From Hallerella sp963652365 (GTDB lineage: Bacteria > Fibrobacterota > Fibrobacteria > Fibrobacterales > Fibrobacteraceae): a stretch of DNA of 64,000 nt. Location: positions 26,784 to 90,783 of the forward strand of contig CAVJTH010000008.1 of NCBI GenBank assembly GCA_963652365.1, given 5' to 3'. The translations under genes and the position numbers were made by a program. The notes under the pieces were generated by a model, which did not search any database, had not been told where the DNA came from, and saw nothing but the letters and a program-made list of their open reading frames with translations. Positions 39,945 through 48,090 of the stretch are shown here, piece by piece. How positions within the stretch are numbered: the stretch's first letter is position 1; each line of letters begins with the position of its first letter.

Positions 39945-41860
39945 TTGCTCCGATGAAAAAAGTGACGATCCTCTGCCTGGATTCCGACCGGCAGAAGTCG
40001 CTCGAAACGCTCCGCGACATGGGCATCTTGCACGTGACGCCGCTGAAAAATCCGACGGGAAACGGCGTGAACGCAGCAAAGAACGATCTGCTTCGCGTGC
40101 AGAAAGCGCTCGACTCGATTCCGGATGCGAAGAAGAATGCCGAATCCCGGACTTCCGGTTCGGGAGAAAGTATCGTCGCGGAAGTTCAGGCGCTTCTCGA
40201 AAGGCGCAAGGCCGCAGAAGACAGGCTCTCCGATGCGGAAACGGCGATTTCACGCTATGGCGTGTTTGGCAACATCGACCCGGAAAGCATCCGGTCGCTC
40301 GAAACGCGGGGCGTTTTCGCAAGGCTCTATGTCGCGGCACACGGTTCCCCGCTCGAAGCCGAAGGCGACGCGCTGGTCTTCCCCTTTGCGGAAAACGCGG
40401 AAGGCAAGTGCTACGCGGTCTTGAACTTCGGCAACGAACCCGCCAAGATAAGGACGACGGCGACTCCGCTCGCTCTTCCCGGCCACTCCCTCGAATTTTA
40501 CCGTCGGGAAGAATCCGAGGCGAAAGCGGACCTGAAAGCGGTGGAATCCCGCTTTTCGGAACTTTCCCGTAAACGGGAAACGGTCAAGGTGCGCCTTCGC
40601 GAAGCGACGGACGCCTACACGTTCGCGGAAACTTCGGCGGGAATGCTCTCTTCGAATCTCTTGGCCGCAATCCAGGGCTTTTGCCCGGCTTCGCGTGTCG
40701 AGGAGCTTTCGAAAGCGGCCAGGTCGGAAGGCTGGGGGCTTCGCGTCGAGGATCCGGCGGAAGACGACGACGTTCCGACGTTGCTTTCTTACAGCAAGAT
40801 CTCCCGCCCGATGCAATTTCTCTATGACGTGATCGGGATTTCTCCGGGCTACCGCGAAGTGGACGTTTCGAGCGTGTTCCTGTGCTTCTTCAGCATCTTC
40901 TTCGCGATGATTGTCGGGGATACGGCCTATGGTCTCCTGTTCCTTGCCATCACGATCGCCATGCGCCGAAAAATGCCGAAGGCGAATCCTTCCGGATTCC
41001 ACTTCATGTACCTGATGAGCGGAATGACGATTTTCTGGGGAATTGTCAACGCGAGCTTCCTCGGACTTTCGCCGGAAATGGCTCATTGGAGCTACTATCT
41101 GGACGTGACGAACTACGACTGGCTGCCGGAACCGATTCGGAACGCGATGCTCTGGATTCGCACATCCGCTCCGGCAGATCCCGCGAAGTTCGCCGCTTAC
41201 CGTGAATGGCTTTCCGGATTTTCGGGATTTCCGACTTCGTTCACTCCGTTCGAAGCGGGCGAATCCCAGATGGAGCACATCCAGCTGTTCTGTTTCTGTA
41301 TCGCGGTCGTGCATCTCTCGATCGCCCATGTCTGGAACATCGTCGTTCGCCTAGGACGCAAGGATTCCACGTTCATGGCGCAGGTCGGCTGGCTGCTCTG
41401 CTGCTGGTGCATGTTCGCGCTCGCGAATCACATGGTCCTTGGCATCGACTTGCCCGGGTTCGTCGTGCCGATGTTCATTACGGCCGCGGTCCTGCTCGTC
41501 CTGTTCTCGGTGCCGCCTAGCCGCCTGAAGCAGGAATGGATTTCGATTCCGATGCTCGTGCTGAATATCGTGAACAGCTTTACCGATGTCATCAGCTACA
41601 TCCGTCTGTTCGCAGTCGGGATGAGCGGTGCGGCGATTGCGGATGCGTTCAACAAGATGCTCGCTCCGATGTTCGGTTCGGCGGTCGGCATTGCCGGGGC
41701 AGCCCTGATACTCCTGTTCGTGCACGGATTGAATATCGCGCTTGCCGTCATGGGTGTCGCGGTTCACGCTGTGCGTCTCAATACGCTGGAATTTTCCAAT
41801 GGCTTGGACTTGCAGTGGAGCGGTTTCGCTTTCGCTCCCTTCTCCAAGAGCAAAAATTAA
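39941..41860 (+). CDS. atpI: V-type ATPase membrane subunit I (subunit a homologue)
   Basis: A 639-residue protein with a cytoplasmic N-terminal half (coiled coils, MKKVTILCLDSDRQKSLETL start) and a C-terminal half of about seven transmembrane helices (VSSVFLCFFSIFFAMIVGDT, IRLFAVGMSGAAIADAFNKM with the key Arg in SYIRLFAVG). This subunit forms the half-channels for ions facing the proteolipid ring. Length matches the family. It is followed 38 bp later by two proteolipid genes. Confidence 0.95.
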   Translation: MIAPMKKVTILCLDSDRQKSLETLRDMGILHVTPLKNPTGNGVNAAKNDLLRVQKALDSIPDAKKNAESRTSGSGESIVAEVQALLERRKAAEDRLSDAETAISRYGVFGNIDPESIRSLETRGVFARLYVAAHGSPLEAEGDALVFPFAENAEGKCYAVLNFGNEPAKIRTTATPLALPGHSLEFYRREESEAKADLKAVESRFSELSRKRETVKVRLREATDAYTFAETSAGMLSSNLLAAIQGFCPASRVEELSKAARSEGWGLRVEDPAEDDDVPTLLSYSKISRPMQFLYDVIGISPGYREVDVSSVFLCFFSIFFAMIVGDTAYGLLFLAITIAMRRKMPKANPSGFHFMYLMSGMTIFWGIVNASFLGLSPEMAHWSYYLDVTNYDWLPEPIRNAMLWIRTSAPADPAKFAAYREWLSGFSGFPTSFTPFEAGESQMEHIQLFCFCIAVVHLSIAHVWNIVVRLGRKDSTFMAQVGWLLCCWCMFALANHMVLGIDLPGFVVPMFITAAVLLVLFSVPPSRLKQEWISIPMLVLNIVNSFTDVISYIRLFAVGMSGAAIADAFNKMLAPMFGSAVGIAGAALILLFVHGLNIALAVMGVAVHAVRLNTLEFSNGLDLQWSGFAFAPFSKSKN

Positions 41861-41898
41861 CCAAGGGATACTTCCCATTACCATAAGAGGATAACAAA

Positions 41899-42354
41899 AT
41901 GGATCAACAAACGATAGTGACTCTCGCGAAGATGGGCGCTGCGGCCGCTCTGGGCATCGGCGCCATGGGTTCCGCCCTTGGTTGCGGAACGGCGGGCATG
42001 GCGGCGATTTCCGTGTGGAAAAAGGCCTATGCCCAGGGAAAGGGCGCCCTTTTCACCTTGCTGGTTTTTGTCGGCGCACCGATTTCCCAGACGATTTACG
42101 GAATGCTTCTGATGAATTTCATCTTGAACGCTGCCAAGGCGGCCGATTTTACCAACTGGGGCGGATGCCTCGGCGCGGGAATCTTTGGCGGTCTCGGTCT
42201 GATGGCGAGTGCCTGGTACCAGGGCAAGGACGCCGCCGTGGCCTGTGACGCCTTGGGCGAAACCGGCAAGGGCATGGTCAATTACCTGATGGTGCTTGGC
42301 ATTGTCGAAACGGTCGCGCTGTTTGTGCTCGTGTTCTCCATGATGGTTCTTTAG
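41899..42354 (+). CDS. atpK1: V-type ATPase proteolipid subunit K, copy 1
   Basis: A 151-residue protein of four transmembrane helices, i.e. a fused double hairpin as in sodium-type NtpK. Aligned by eye with Enterococcus hirae NtpK, the ion-ligand positions read Ser/Gln in PISQTIYG (Thr64/Gln65 there), Gln in WYQGKDAA (Gln110) and Glu in IVETVALF (Glu139). The ligand set is therefore nearly complete for sodium binding. It is followed 19 bp later by a paralogue. Confidence 0.93.
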   Translation: MDQQTIVTLAKMGAAAALGIGAMGSALGCGTAGMAAISVWKKAYAQGKGALFTLLVFVGAPISQTIYGMLLMNFILNAAKAADFTNWGGCLGAGIFGGLGLMASAWYQGKDAAVACDALGETGKGMVNYLMVLGIVETVALFVLVFSMMVL

Positions 42355-42373
42355 TCCGCAAGGAGCAAGACCT

Positions 42374-42847
42374 ATGGATCAGAATACGATGATAACGCTT
42401 GCGAAGCTCGGTGCGGTTGCCGCGCTAGGGATTTCCGCGGTGGGGTCGGCGCTTGGCTGCGGAACGGCGGGCATGGCTGCGATCGGGGCCTGGAAAAAGG
42501 CCTACCTGAAGGGCAAGGGCGCGCTGTTCACGCTGCTGATTTTCGTAGGCGCACCGATTGCGCAGACAATTTACGGAATGCTCCTGATGCTCTTCATTTT
42601 GGGCAAGATCAGTCCGGAAGGCGGCACGGATCCGACTGCCGCGATGTGGGCTGCCTACCTGGGTGTCGGCATTTTTGGCGGCATCGGCATTGCGGCGAGC
42701 GCCTGGTACGTGGGCAAGTCGGCGGCGAACGGCTGCAGCGCGCTAGGCGAAACCGGCAAGGGACTGGTGAACTATCTGATGGTTCTGGGTGTCGGGGAAA
42801 CCGTCGCGCTGTTCGTGATGGTGTTCTCGATGATGCTCGTGAGCTAG
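42374..42847 (+). CDS. atpK2: V-type ATPase proteolipid subunit K, copy 2
   Basis: A 157-residue paralogue of the preceding proteolipid, with the same start (MDQNTMITLAKLGA) and four helices, but a longer loop between helices 2 and 3 (SPEGGTDPTA). At the ion-ligand positions it has Ala in PIAQTIYG instead of Ser/Thr and Val in WYVGKSAA instead of Gln, while keeping the Glu in VGETVALF. The ring may therefore contain two types of subunit with different ion affinity. Last gene of the operon. Confidence 0.92.
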   Translation: MDQNTMITLAKLGAVAALGISAVGSALGCGTAGMAAIGAWKKAYLKGKGALFTLLIFVGAPIAQTIYGMLLMLFILGKISPEGGTDPTAAMWAAYLGVGIFGGIGIAASAWYVGKSAANGCSALGETGKGLVNYLMVLGVGETVALFVMVFSMMLVS

Positions 42848-42870
42848 TTCTTGCCGAACAGGTTCTCCGA

Positions 42871-42898
42871 GGACGGTCCGTATGGGCCGTCCTTTTTT
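42871..42898 (+). terminator. Terminator of the V-ATPase operon
   Basis: GGACGG (42871-42876) pairs with CCGTCC (42887-42892), with additional closing pairs in the loop, followed by six T. Confidence 0.85.
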
Positions 42899-42936
42899 GT
42901 CTGGAAAAAGCTTTTTCGATTTTCGCGAAATCGGGA

Positions 42937-42965
42937 TTGCCTTTTTTCGGCTGGATTTCTATATT
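42937..42965 (+). promoter_or_regulatory. Sigma-70 promoter of the leu leader
   Basis: TTGCCT (42937-42942), a 17-bp spacer and TATATT (42960-42965) place the start site at about 42972, on or one base before the ATG of the leader peptide at 42973. Confidence 0.7.
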
Positions 42966-42972
42966 GCATGCC

Positions 42973-43020
42973 ATGCAAAACAGGACAAGCCTGCTACTTC
43001 GACTTAGGAAAGATCGCTGA
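42973..43020 (+). CDS. leuL: Leucine leader peptide
   Basis: A 15-codon frame encoding MQNRTSLLLRLRKDR. Four of five consecutive codons are leucine (CTG CTA CTT CGA CTT), directly before a structured region and terminator that precede leuA. This is the arrangement of a leucine attenuator: ribosomes stalling on leucine codons alter downstream RNA folding. The start codon is at or next to the predicted transcript 5' end, so the leader would be translated as a leaderless message. Prediction from sequence only. Confidence 0.75.
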   Translation: MQNRTSLLLRLRKDR

Positions 43021-43087
43021 AGCGAGGTTTGCCGTATTGGATTCAGGACAGCCCGCTTCGTTTTGGTGCGGGCTTTGTTATTTTTTG
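43019..43087 (+). promoter_or_regulatory. Transcription attenuator of leuA
   Basis: The terminator is AGCCCGC (43050-43056) paired with GCGGGCT (43068-43074), followed by TTGTTATTTTTT. A competing pairing is available: GAAGCG (43019-43024, at the leader stop codon) with CGCTTC (43054-43059), which would break the terminator. CTTC in the leucine codon run can in turn pair with GAAG. This gives the mutually exclusive pairing needed for ribosome-mediated attenuation. Confidence 0.7.
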
Positions 43088-43140
43088 AACGCGAATGCGA
43101 GAATGGCTTGCCGCACAAAGGATTCGGGCAAGGAGAAAAC

Positions 43141-44703
43141 ATGAGTGAAAAGACAGAAAACACGAGAAAACCATTCATCTACGACGTGACGTTGCGCGAT
43201 GGCAACCAGGCCTTGCCGCGTCCGTGGAACAATGCGCAAAAGAAGGATGTCTATCTCCAGCTGTTGAAGCTCGGCGTGCAGGGCGCGGAAGTCGGATTCC
43301 CGGCATCGTCCGAGATGGATTTCGAATCGTGCAAGGAGCTTGCCCAGCTGACCGCCCAGATGGCTGCGGAAGGAAACGAGGAAGCGAAGCGAATCGTCGT
43401 CTCGGGGCTTGCCCGCTGTGTGCCTAGCGATATCCAACGTTGCTGGGAGGCGGTTCAGTATGCGCCGCATCCGAGAATCCATACGTTCCTTGCCGGAAGC
43501 CCGCTGTCGATGGAACACGTACTCCACATGACGCCGGAACAGGTCAAGGAAAAGGCCGTTGCGTGCGTAAAGCTCGCGAAGTCCCTGGTCGGCGACAAGG
43601 GCGATGTCGAATTCAGCGTGGAGCATTTCGGCGACTGTCTCGAAAACATGGACTTTGTCATTGACGAACTGAAAGCGGTCGTCGAAGCCGGCGCGACCAC
43701 GATCAATCTGCCCAATACGGTCGAGCGTTATCGCCCGGCGCTCTACGTGAACCAGATTCGGCAAGTCTATGAAGCGTTGCCGAAGAACGTCACGATTTCG
43801 GTGCATTGCCATAACGATCTGGGAATGGCGACCGCTGCGACCGTCGAAAGCTTCTTTGCCGGGGCGACCCAGCTGGAAGTCGCGCTGAACGGGCTTGGCG
43901 AACGCTGCGGAAACACGAACTTCTATGAAGTGGTCGTTGCGCTGTTCAATTCCGGAGTACCGGTCGATATCCATCTGGAACGCATCTACGAGACGGCGAT
44001 CCTGGTTTCGCAGTGGTCGGGCGTGAACATCTACAGTCGTGCGCCTCTGATCGGCGCCGAAGCGGTCGTGCATCGCAGCGGCATTCACCAGGACGGGGCG
44101 AGCAAGACAAAGAACATGAAGAAGGGTGCCTACCGTCCTATCGACTATTCGATTATCGGACGTCACCAGAACGATTCCCTGGGCTTTACGAGCCAGAGCG
44201 GCCGGACAGCGGTCTATGAAATCATTACCAAGTTCGGCTACAAGCTTTCCCTTGCCGAAGCGGCGGAATTGCAGCCGATTCTCAAGGCGGTGAGCGAACG
44301 GGAAGGCGAACTTTCGGGAGACCGGGTGCTGGATGTCTTCCGCGAGCACTTTATCAACGTGAACGGGCGCCTGATTTTCAACAACATCGAAGTGATTCCG
44401 GACGAAAACCGCTTTATCTTCCACTTCAAGAAGGACGGCGAATCCCTGGTGAAGTCCATCACGGCGGAAGGCCCTGTCGAGGCTTCCATTGTCCTGATGC
44501 GGGAAATCGGATTGCCTGTCGAGCTTGTCAAGTATCGCCAGGTCGTGGTTCCCGAAACGGACAAGCTCTGGGCGGGCCGCGGTCTCAGCCGCATCGTGCT
44601 GAAGGCGGGCGAGCGCGAAGTCGAAGGGCGCGGCGTTTCGAGCGATACGCTCAAGGCGAACATGCGCGCCGTTTTCTGCGGCGTGAACCTGCTCTATCGA
44701 TGA
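43141..44703 (+). CDS. leuA: 2-isopropylmalate synthase family enzyme
   Basis: A 520-residue enzyme of the HMG-CoA-lyase-like family: DVTLRDGNQAL at the N-terminus (metal and substrate Arg-Asp), SVHCHNDLGMATA (metal HxH), LNGLGERCGNTN (GxGERxGN) and GIHQDGASK, followed by a C-terminal regulatory domain of about 130 residues (dimeric LeuA/CimA type). It condenses acetyl-CoA with 2-oxoisovalerate in leucine synthesis. The leucine-codon attenuator upstream supports leucine rather than citramalate or homocitrate synthesis. GGAG precedes the ATG at 43141. Confidence 0.88.
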   Translation: MSEKTENTRKPFIYDVTLRDGNQALPRPWNNAQKKDVYLQLLKLGVQGAEVGFPASSEMDFESCKELAQLTAQMAAEGNEEAKRIVVSGLARCVPSDIQRCWEAVQYAPHPRIHTFLAGSPLSMEHVLHMTPEQVKEKAVACVKLAKSLVGDKGDVEFSVEHFGDCLENMDFVIDELKAVVEAGATTINLPNTVERYRPALYVNQIRQVYEALPKNVTISVHCHNDLGMATAATVESFFAGATQLEVALNGLGERCGNTNFYEVVVALFNSGVPVDIHLERIYETAILVSQWSGVNIYSRAPLIGAEAVVHRSGIHQDGASKTKNMKKGAYRPIDYSIIGRHQNDSLGFTSQSGRTAVYEIITKFGYKLSLAEAAELQPILKAVSEREGELSGDRVLDVFREHFINVNGRLIFNNIEVIPDENRFIFHFKKDGESLVKSITAEGPVEASIVLMREIGLPVELVKYRQVVVPETDKLWAGRGLSRIVLKAGEREVEGRGVSSDTLKANMRAVFCGVNLLYR

Positions 44704-44720
44704 CAAAAGATGACAAAACG

Positions 44721-44754
44721 GTCCGCTTTCCGTTTGAAGGCGGACTTTCTTCTT
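44721..44754 (+). terminator. Possible terminator between leuA and hpt
   Basis: GTCCGC (44721-44726) and GCGGAC (44740-44745) form a 6-bp stem with a 13-base loop, followed by TTTCTTCTT. The T tract is interrupted, so termination may be partial. Confidence 0.45.
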
Positions 44755-44765
44755 CCGGGAAAAAC

Positions 44766-45278
44766 ATGCAAAACCTGAAAACCCTGATTTCCGAAGAACG
44801 CCTGAAAGCCCGCATTGCGGAACTTGCGAAGGAAATATCCGAGAAGGAACGGATCGATGTCGTGGTCGGTGCCTTGACCGGTGCGTTTGTCTTTGTCGCC
44901 GATCTGGTCCGCGCGATGGGTTCCGAAACTCTCGATGTGCAGTTCGTCCGGGCGAGCAGCTACGGGAACGGGACGGAACGTTCGACGTTTACCGTGAAGG
45001 GAATCGAGCGGCTCGACGTAGCGGGGAAGAACGTCTTGCTTGTCGATGACATCTTTGACACGGGACATACGCTGCAGAACCTTTCCCGGGCGATTCGCGA
45101 GCGTGGCGCGGCAACGGTAAAGACCTGCGCACTGCTTGACAAGCCTAGCCGCCGAGAAGTTGACTTTGCCGCGGACTACATCGGCTTCCAGGTCGAGAAC
45201 CTCTTTGTCGTCGGTTACGGGCTGGACTATGCGGAACACTTTCGCGCGCTGCCGGAAATCTGTTGCTTTTCGGAATAG
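44766..45278 (+). CDS. hpt: Hypoxanthine phosphoribosyltransferase
   Basis: A 170-residue purine-salvage enzyme with the PRPP-binding motif VLLVDDIFDTGHTL, the early PPi loop VVGALTGAFVFVADL and a C-terminal DYIGFQVENLFVVGYGLDY, all characteristic of HPRT. It converts hypoxanthine or guanine with PRPP to IMP or GMP. The frame is open from 44700 but that part contains the hairpin; the MQNLKTLISEERLKARI start fits the family. It follows leuA on the same strand. Confidence 0.93.
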   Translation: MQNLKTLISEERLKARIAELAKEISEKERIDVVVGALTGAFVFVADLVRAMGSETLDVQFVRASSYGNGTERSTFTVKGIERLDVAGKNVLLVDDIFDTGHTLQNLSRAIRERGAATVKTCALLDKPSRREVDFAADYIGFQVENLFVVGYGLDYAEHFRALPEICCFSE

Positions 45279-45328
45279 GAAAAGAATGATAATTTTATGA
45301 AGTATGATCCTAGCACAGACGATATAAC

Positions 45329-46051
45329 ATGGCCTCAAGATTTCTTTCGCTAGCTTTCCTGTTTTGCATTCTTTCTCCGTTTGCTTTTGCCCACAGAAAT
45401 CAGGGCGTTCCGCTGGAATATGTGAAAGCGAGTTACTTGGGAAAAAATGGAAAAGATACGCTGCGACTTGAAATGAAATTTTCGGAGCCGGGGACGATTT
45501 CCTCGCTCCGTTTTTTCACGGGCGATTTGGATATCCATTTAGGGAGTGACGACTTAAAAGTCTTTCGGGAATATCGGATTTGCGGATTTGGCGTGGCGGA
45601 AGATGTGGGGAATGTTTCAGGCTTTTCCGTCTATCTGGATGCTCCGACAAATTACCTGGGATTTTTCGTGGCGATATCCAAAAGCGGAACTTATCGGGTG
45701 GAAAAGTTGCGGGATTCCATCCATTTTAAAGGCCAGTCGATGAGGTATGCGGAGTATAAGAAGAAAACGAAACGCACTGCTTCGCCGGGCGACTGTTTGC
45801 TTCTGGCTTTGGATGCGCGATATGATTTAGGACTTGCTCTCGGGAAAATGGAAATGTCGGCGGATTTTAGAAATTCGGCAGCCTTTTGGGTGACCGCTTT
45901 TGGCAGAAGGGAAAATGTTCTGGAAGGGCGAACGGTGGAAAAAGTTTCGTCGGTTTCCCTGTGGCGTACTCGAAGTGAAATTTATGGCTTGCGGTTGTCC
46001 GAGGAACGCTTTGAAATTCCGGTTTCGAAATCGGTTCGTTCGAATCCCTAG
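45329..46051 (+). CDS. Hypothetical exported protein
   Basis: A 240-residue protein with a clear signal peptide (FLSLAFLFCILSPFAFA). The mature part is predicted mostly beta strand with no motif I recognise (KNGKDTLRLEMKFSEPGTI, GFSVYLDAPTNYLGFFVAIS). It is probably periplasmic or surface-located. There is no strong ribosome-binding site; TATAAC lies directly before the ATG. It stands 50 bp after hpt and 90 bp before the SIMPL gene. Confidence 0.6.
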   Translation: MASRFLSLAFLFCILSPFAFAHRNQGVPLEYVKASYLGKNGKDTLRLEMKFSEPGTISSLRFFTGDLDIHLGSDDLKVFREYRICGFGVAEDVGNVSGFSVYLDAPTNYLGFFVAISKSGTYRVEKLRDSIHFKGQSMRYAEYKKKTKRTASPGDCLLLALDARYDLGLALGKMEMSADFRNSAAFWVTAFGRRENVLEGRTVEKVSSVSLWRTRSEIYGLRLSEERFEIPVSKSVRSNP

Positions 46052-46141
46052 AAGGTTAATTTGTACGAAATCAATTAAAAAGTGTTTTTCCTGAAATCTT
46101 TCCGACGGAAAATTTGTATCTTGATAGAAAAAGGAGCCTTT

Positions 46142-46831
46142 ATGAAAAACAGAATATTGGAATCGCTGATCCTCGCTGTTGCAATCGTGGTCTTTGGCAG
46201 CTTTATCAGTAGTGGACTTTCGAAAATGGGAAATCGCGAACGCACGGTAAGCGTTCGTGGACTTGCCGAAAAGGAAGTGCCGGCGGACAAGGTCTTCTGG
46301 TCCGTGAACTTTACGGATGTGGGAAACGATGTCTCGACGCTTTCCCGAAGCCTTGCGGAGAAGGATTCCGTCGTGCTGGACTTCTTTCTGAAACATGGGC
46401 TTTCGCGCGAAGACGTGACCATCAAGGCGCCCGAAATCTACGACGGACATACCAATCCCTATATGGACAAGCTTCCGAAAAACCGCTACACCATGACCTC
46501 GGCGTTTACGGTGGCGACCTCGAAAGTGGATACGGTTCGAAAGCTCCAGCTTGAAATCGCGGAACTCGCCGCGAAGGGAATCGCGCTGGCTTTGAGCGAT
46601 GCGCAATACGAATTTACGGGATTGAACGAAATCAAGCCGCAGATGATCGAAGACGCGACCCGCAACGCCCGGGAAGCTGCCGAGAAGTTCGCCAAGGATT
46701 CCAAGAGCAAGCTGGGAAAGATCCAGACCGCGAAACAGGGACTTTTCTCCATCGAAAACCGTGACGAAAATACGCCCCATATCAAGAAGGTGCGCGTGGT
46801 GACCTATGTGGATTTCATGCTGGACGATTAG
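46142..46831 (+). CDS. SIMPL (DUF541) domain protein
   Basis: A 229-residue protein with an N-terminal signal anchor (LILAVAIVVFGSFISSGL) and a SIMPL/DUF541 domain: RTVSVRGLAEKEVPADKVFW at the start, a typical FLKHGLSREDVTIKAPEI middle, and NAREAAEKFAKDSKSKLGKI followed by a final VVTYVDFML strand. SIMPL proteins (e.g. BP26, YggE) are periplasmic oligomers linked to oxidative stress; mechanism unknown. AAGGAG precedes the ATG. Confidence 0.88.
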   Translation: MKNRILESLILAVAIVVFGSFISSGLSKMGNRERTVSVRGLAEKEVPADKVFWSVNFTDVGNDVSTLSRSLAEKDSVVLDFFLKHGLSREDVTIKAPEIYDGHTNPYMDKLPKNRYTMTSAFTVATSKVDTVRKLQLEIAELAAKGIALALSDAQYEFTGLNEIKPQMIEDATRNAREAAEKFAKDSKSKLGKIQTAKQGLFSIENRDENTPHIKKVRVVTYVDFMLDD

Positions 46832-46978
46832 CGGCGGTGCAGGCGGATAATTCTTGACCGCATCTTGCCTTTTGTCGCTCGACTAGCCTTCGGACTCTGT
46901 CTCGTGAATCTTTTCGGCTCGCGTGTACTTTGTACAGCGAGTGATGAAAAATGTCGTCTCTTGGGCGAAATCCAAAGG

Positions 46979-47983
46979 CTACATGCCGAGCGTCGGTTCG
47001 TCGTACTTGAAGAGAACGTTGTTGATTTCCCAGATGTCGAATTTTTGGCGAAGGATGAAGTAGGCGAGAATCTGGTCGGTCCTGTCGGCTGGCGAAAGGG
47101 CGAAACCCGCGTGGGCGAGAAGGTTCTCGGTTTCGGCGAGAGAAAGATGCATGGCGACGGCAAGCGCGAGAACTGTTTTCTTCTTGGGCTTGTATTGGAT
47201 GTCGCTGCGGATTTTCGAAAAATGCTGCCGGCTGAGGTTTGCCTTCTTGTAGATCGACGTATCGTCTAGATTTTTTTCCCGGATGAGCTGGAAGAGCCTT
47301 TGCTGGAATGTCTCGGCGGATTCCGTGAGAAATTCCTCCAGGGTCGATTTGAATGTCGCCTTTTGGATATCGGAACAGTCGGAAAGTTCGCCGATTTTTG
47401 GGAAGGCGTTTTCTTCGCGGAATAGTCGCAGAATGTCTTTTTTCTTTTGTACGTAATTTTCGTCGATGAATGTCTGGATGTCTCGGTCGAGCTCCGCGGA
47501 AATTTCGAACGATTCTCTGTCGAAGACGACGAGTGTGATTTCCATTTCGTTTGTCTGCAAAAAATTTCCGATTGCTTCGACGGCTGCTTTTAGGGCGAGG
47601 TCTTTGGGAAAGCGGTAGGATCCACTGGAAATGAGCGAAAATGCGATTGATTCGCAGTCCAGTTCCCTTGCTTTTTCGAGTGCTCCCGTATAGCAGTTCT
47701 TGAGCGAGAAAAGTTCCCCGGATCTTCCGCCGTTCCAGCGCGGCCCTACGGTATGGATGATGTATTTGGCGCTTAAGTCGAATGCCGACGTAACGGCGAT
47801 ATCCGCGACATCGAGGTGGCCGATTGCTTCCCGGGCTTTTTGAAGATCGTTTCGGCCTGCGGCTTCGTAGATATGGAAATCCGCACCTCCATAGCCGCTG
47901 CGCGAGGGATTCGGGTTCGTGGAATTGACGATGGCGTCGGCGGAAACTTTCGTAATGTCGGAACGGATAATCTGTAAAGGCAT
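46979..47983 (-). CDS. Macro-domain protein with C-terminal helix-turn-helix
   Basis: A 334-residue cytoplasmic protein. Residues 1-175 form a macro domain (MPLQIIRSDITKVSADAIVNSTN, HTVGPRW, AFSLISSGSYRFPKDLAL), which binds ADP-ribose and often removes it from proteins or from O-acetyl-ADP-ribose. Residues about 235-310 look like a helix-turn-helix/XRE-like domain (ANLSRQHFSKIRSD, KKTVLALAVAMHLSLAETE). The fusion suggests a regulator that senses ADP-ribose or an enzyme delivered to DNA. It sits beside two trypsin-fold genes and no ADP-ribosyltransferase is visible nearby. Confidence 0.82.
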   Translation of the reverse strand: MPLQIIRSDITKVSADAIVNSTNPNPSRSGYGGADFHIYEAAGRNDLQKAREAIGHLDVADIAVTSAFDLSAKYIIHTVGPRWNGGRSGELFSLKNCYTGALEKARELDCESIAFSLISSGSYRFPKDLALKAAVEAIGNFLQTNEMEITLVVFDRESFEISAELDRDIQTFIDENYVQKKKDILRLFREENAFPKIGELSDCSDIQKATFKSTLEEFLTESAETFQQRLFQLIREKNLDDTSIYKKANLSRQHFSKIRSDIQYKPKKKTVLALAVAMHLSLAETENLLAHAGFALSPADRTDQILAYFILRQKFDIWEINNVLFKYDEPTLGM

Positions 47984-48090
47984 CGAGTAAAATATAAAGT
48001 TTTTACCAGCCCCGGTTCAGGTAGAAATCTCGGAGGATGATTCCAAACTGTGTACATATTCGAGGGCACCGCAGCCGGAGCTGGTCGCGG

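Noticed and set aside
46832..46978. Gap between the SIMPL gene and the macro-domain gene
   Set aside because: I looked for a small gene or RNA and found no frame with a ribosome-binding site and no clear hairpin.
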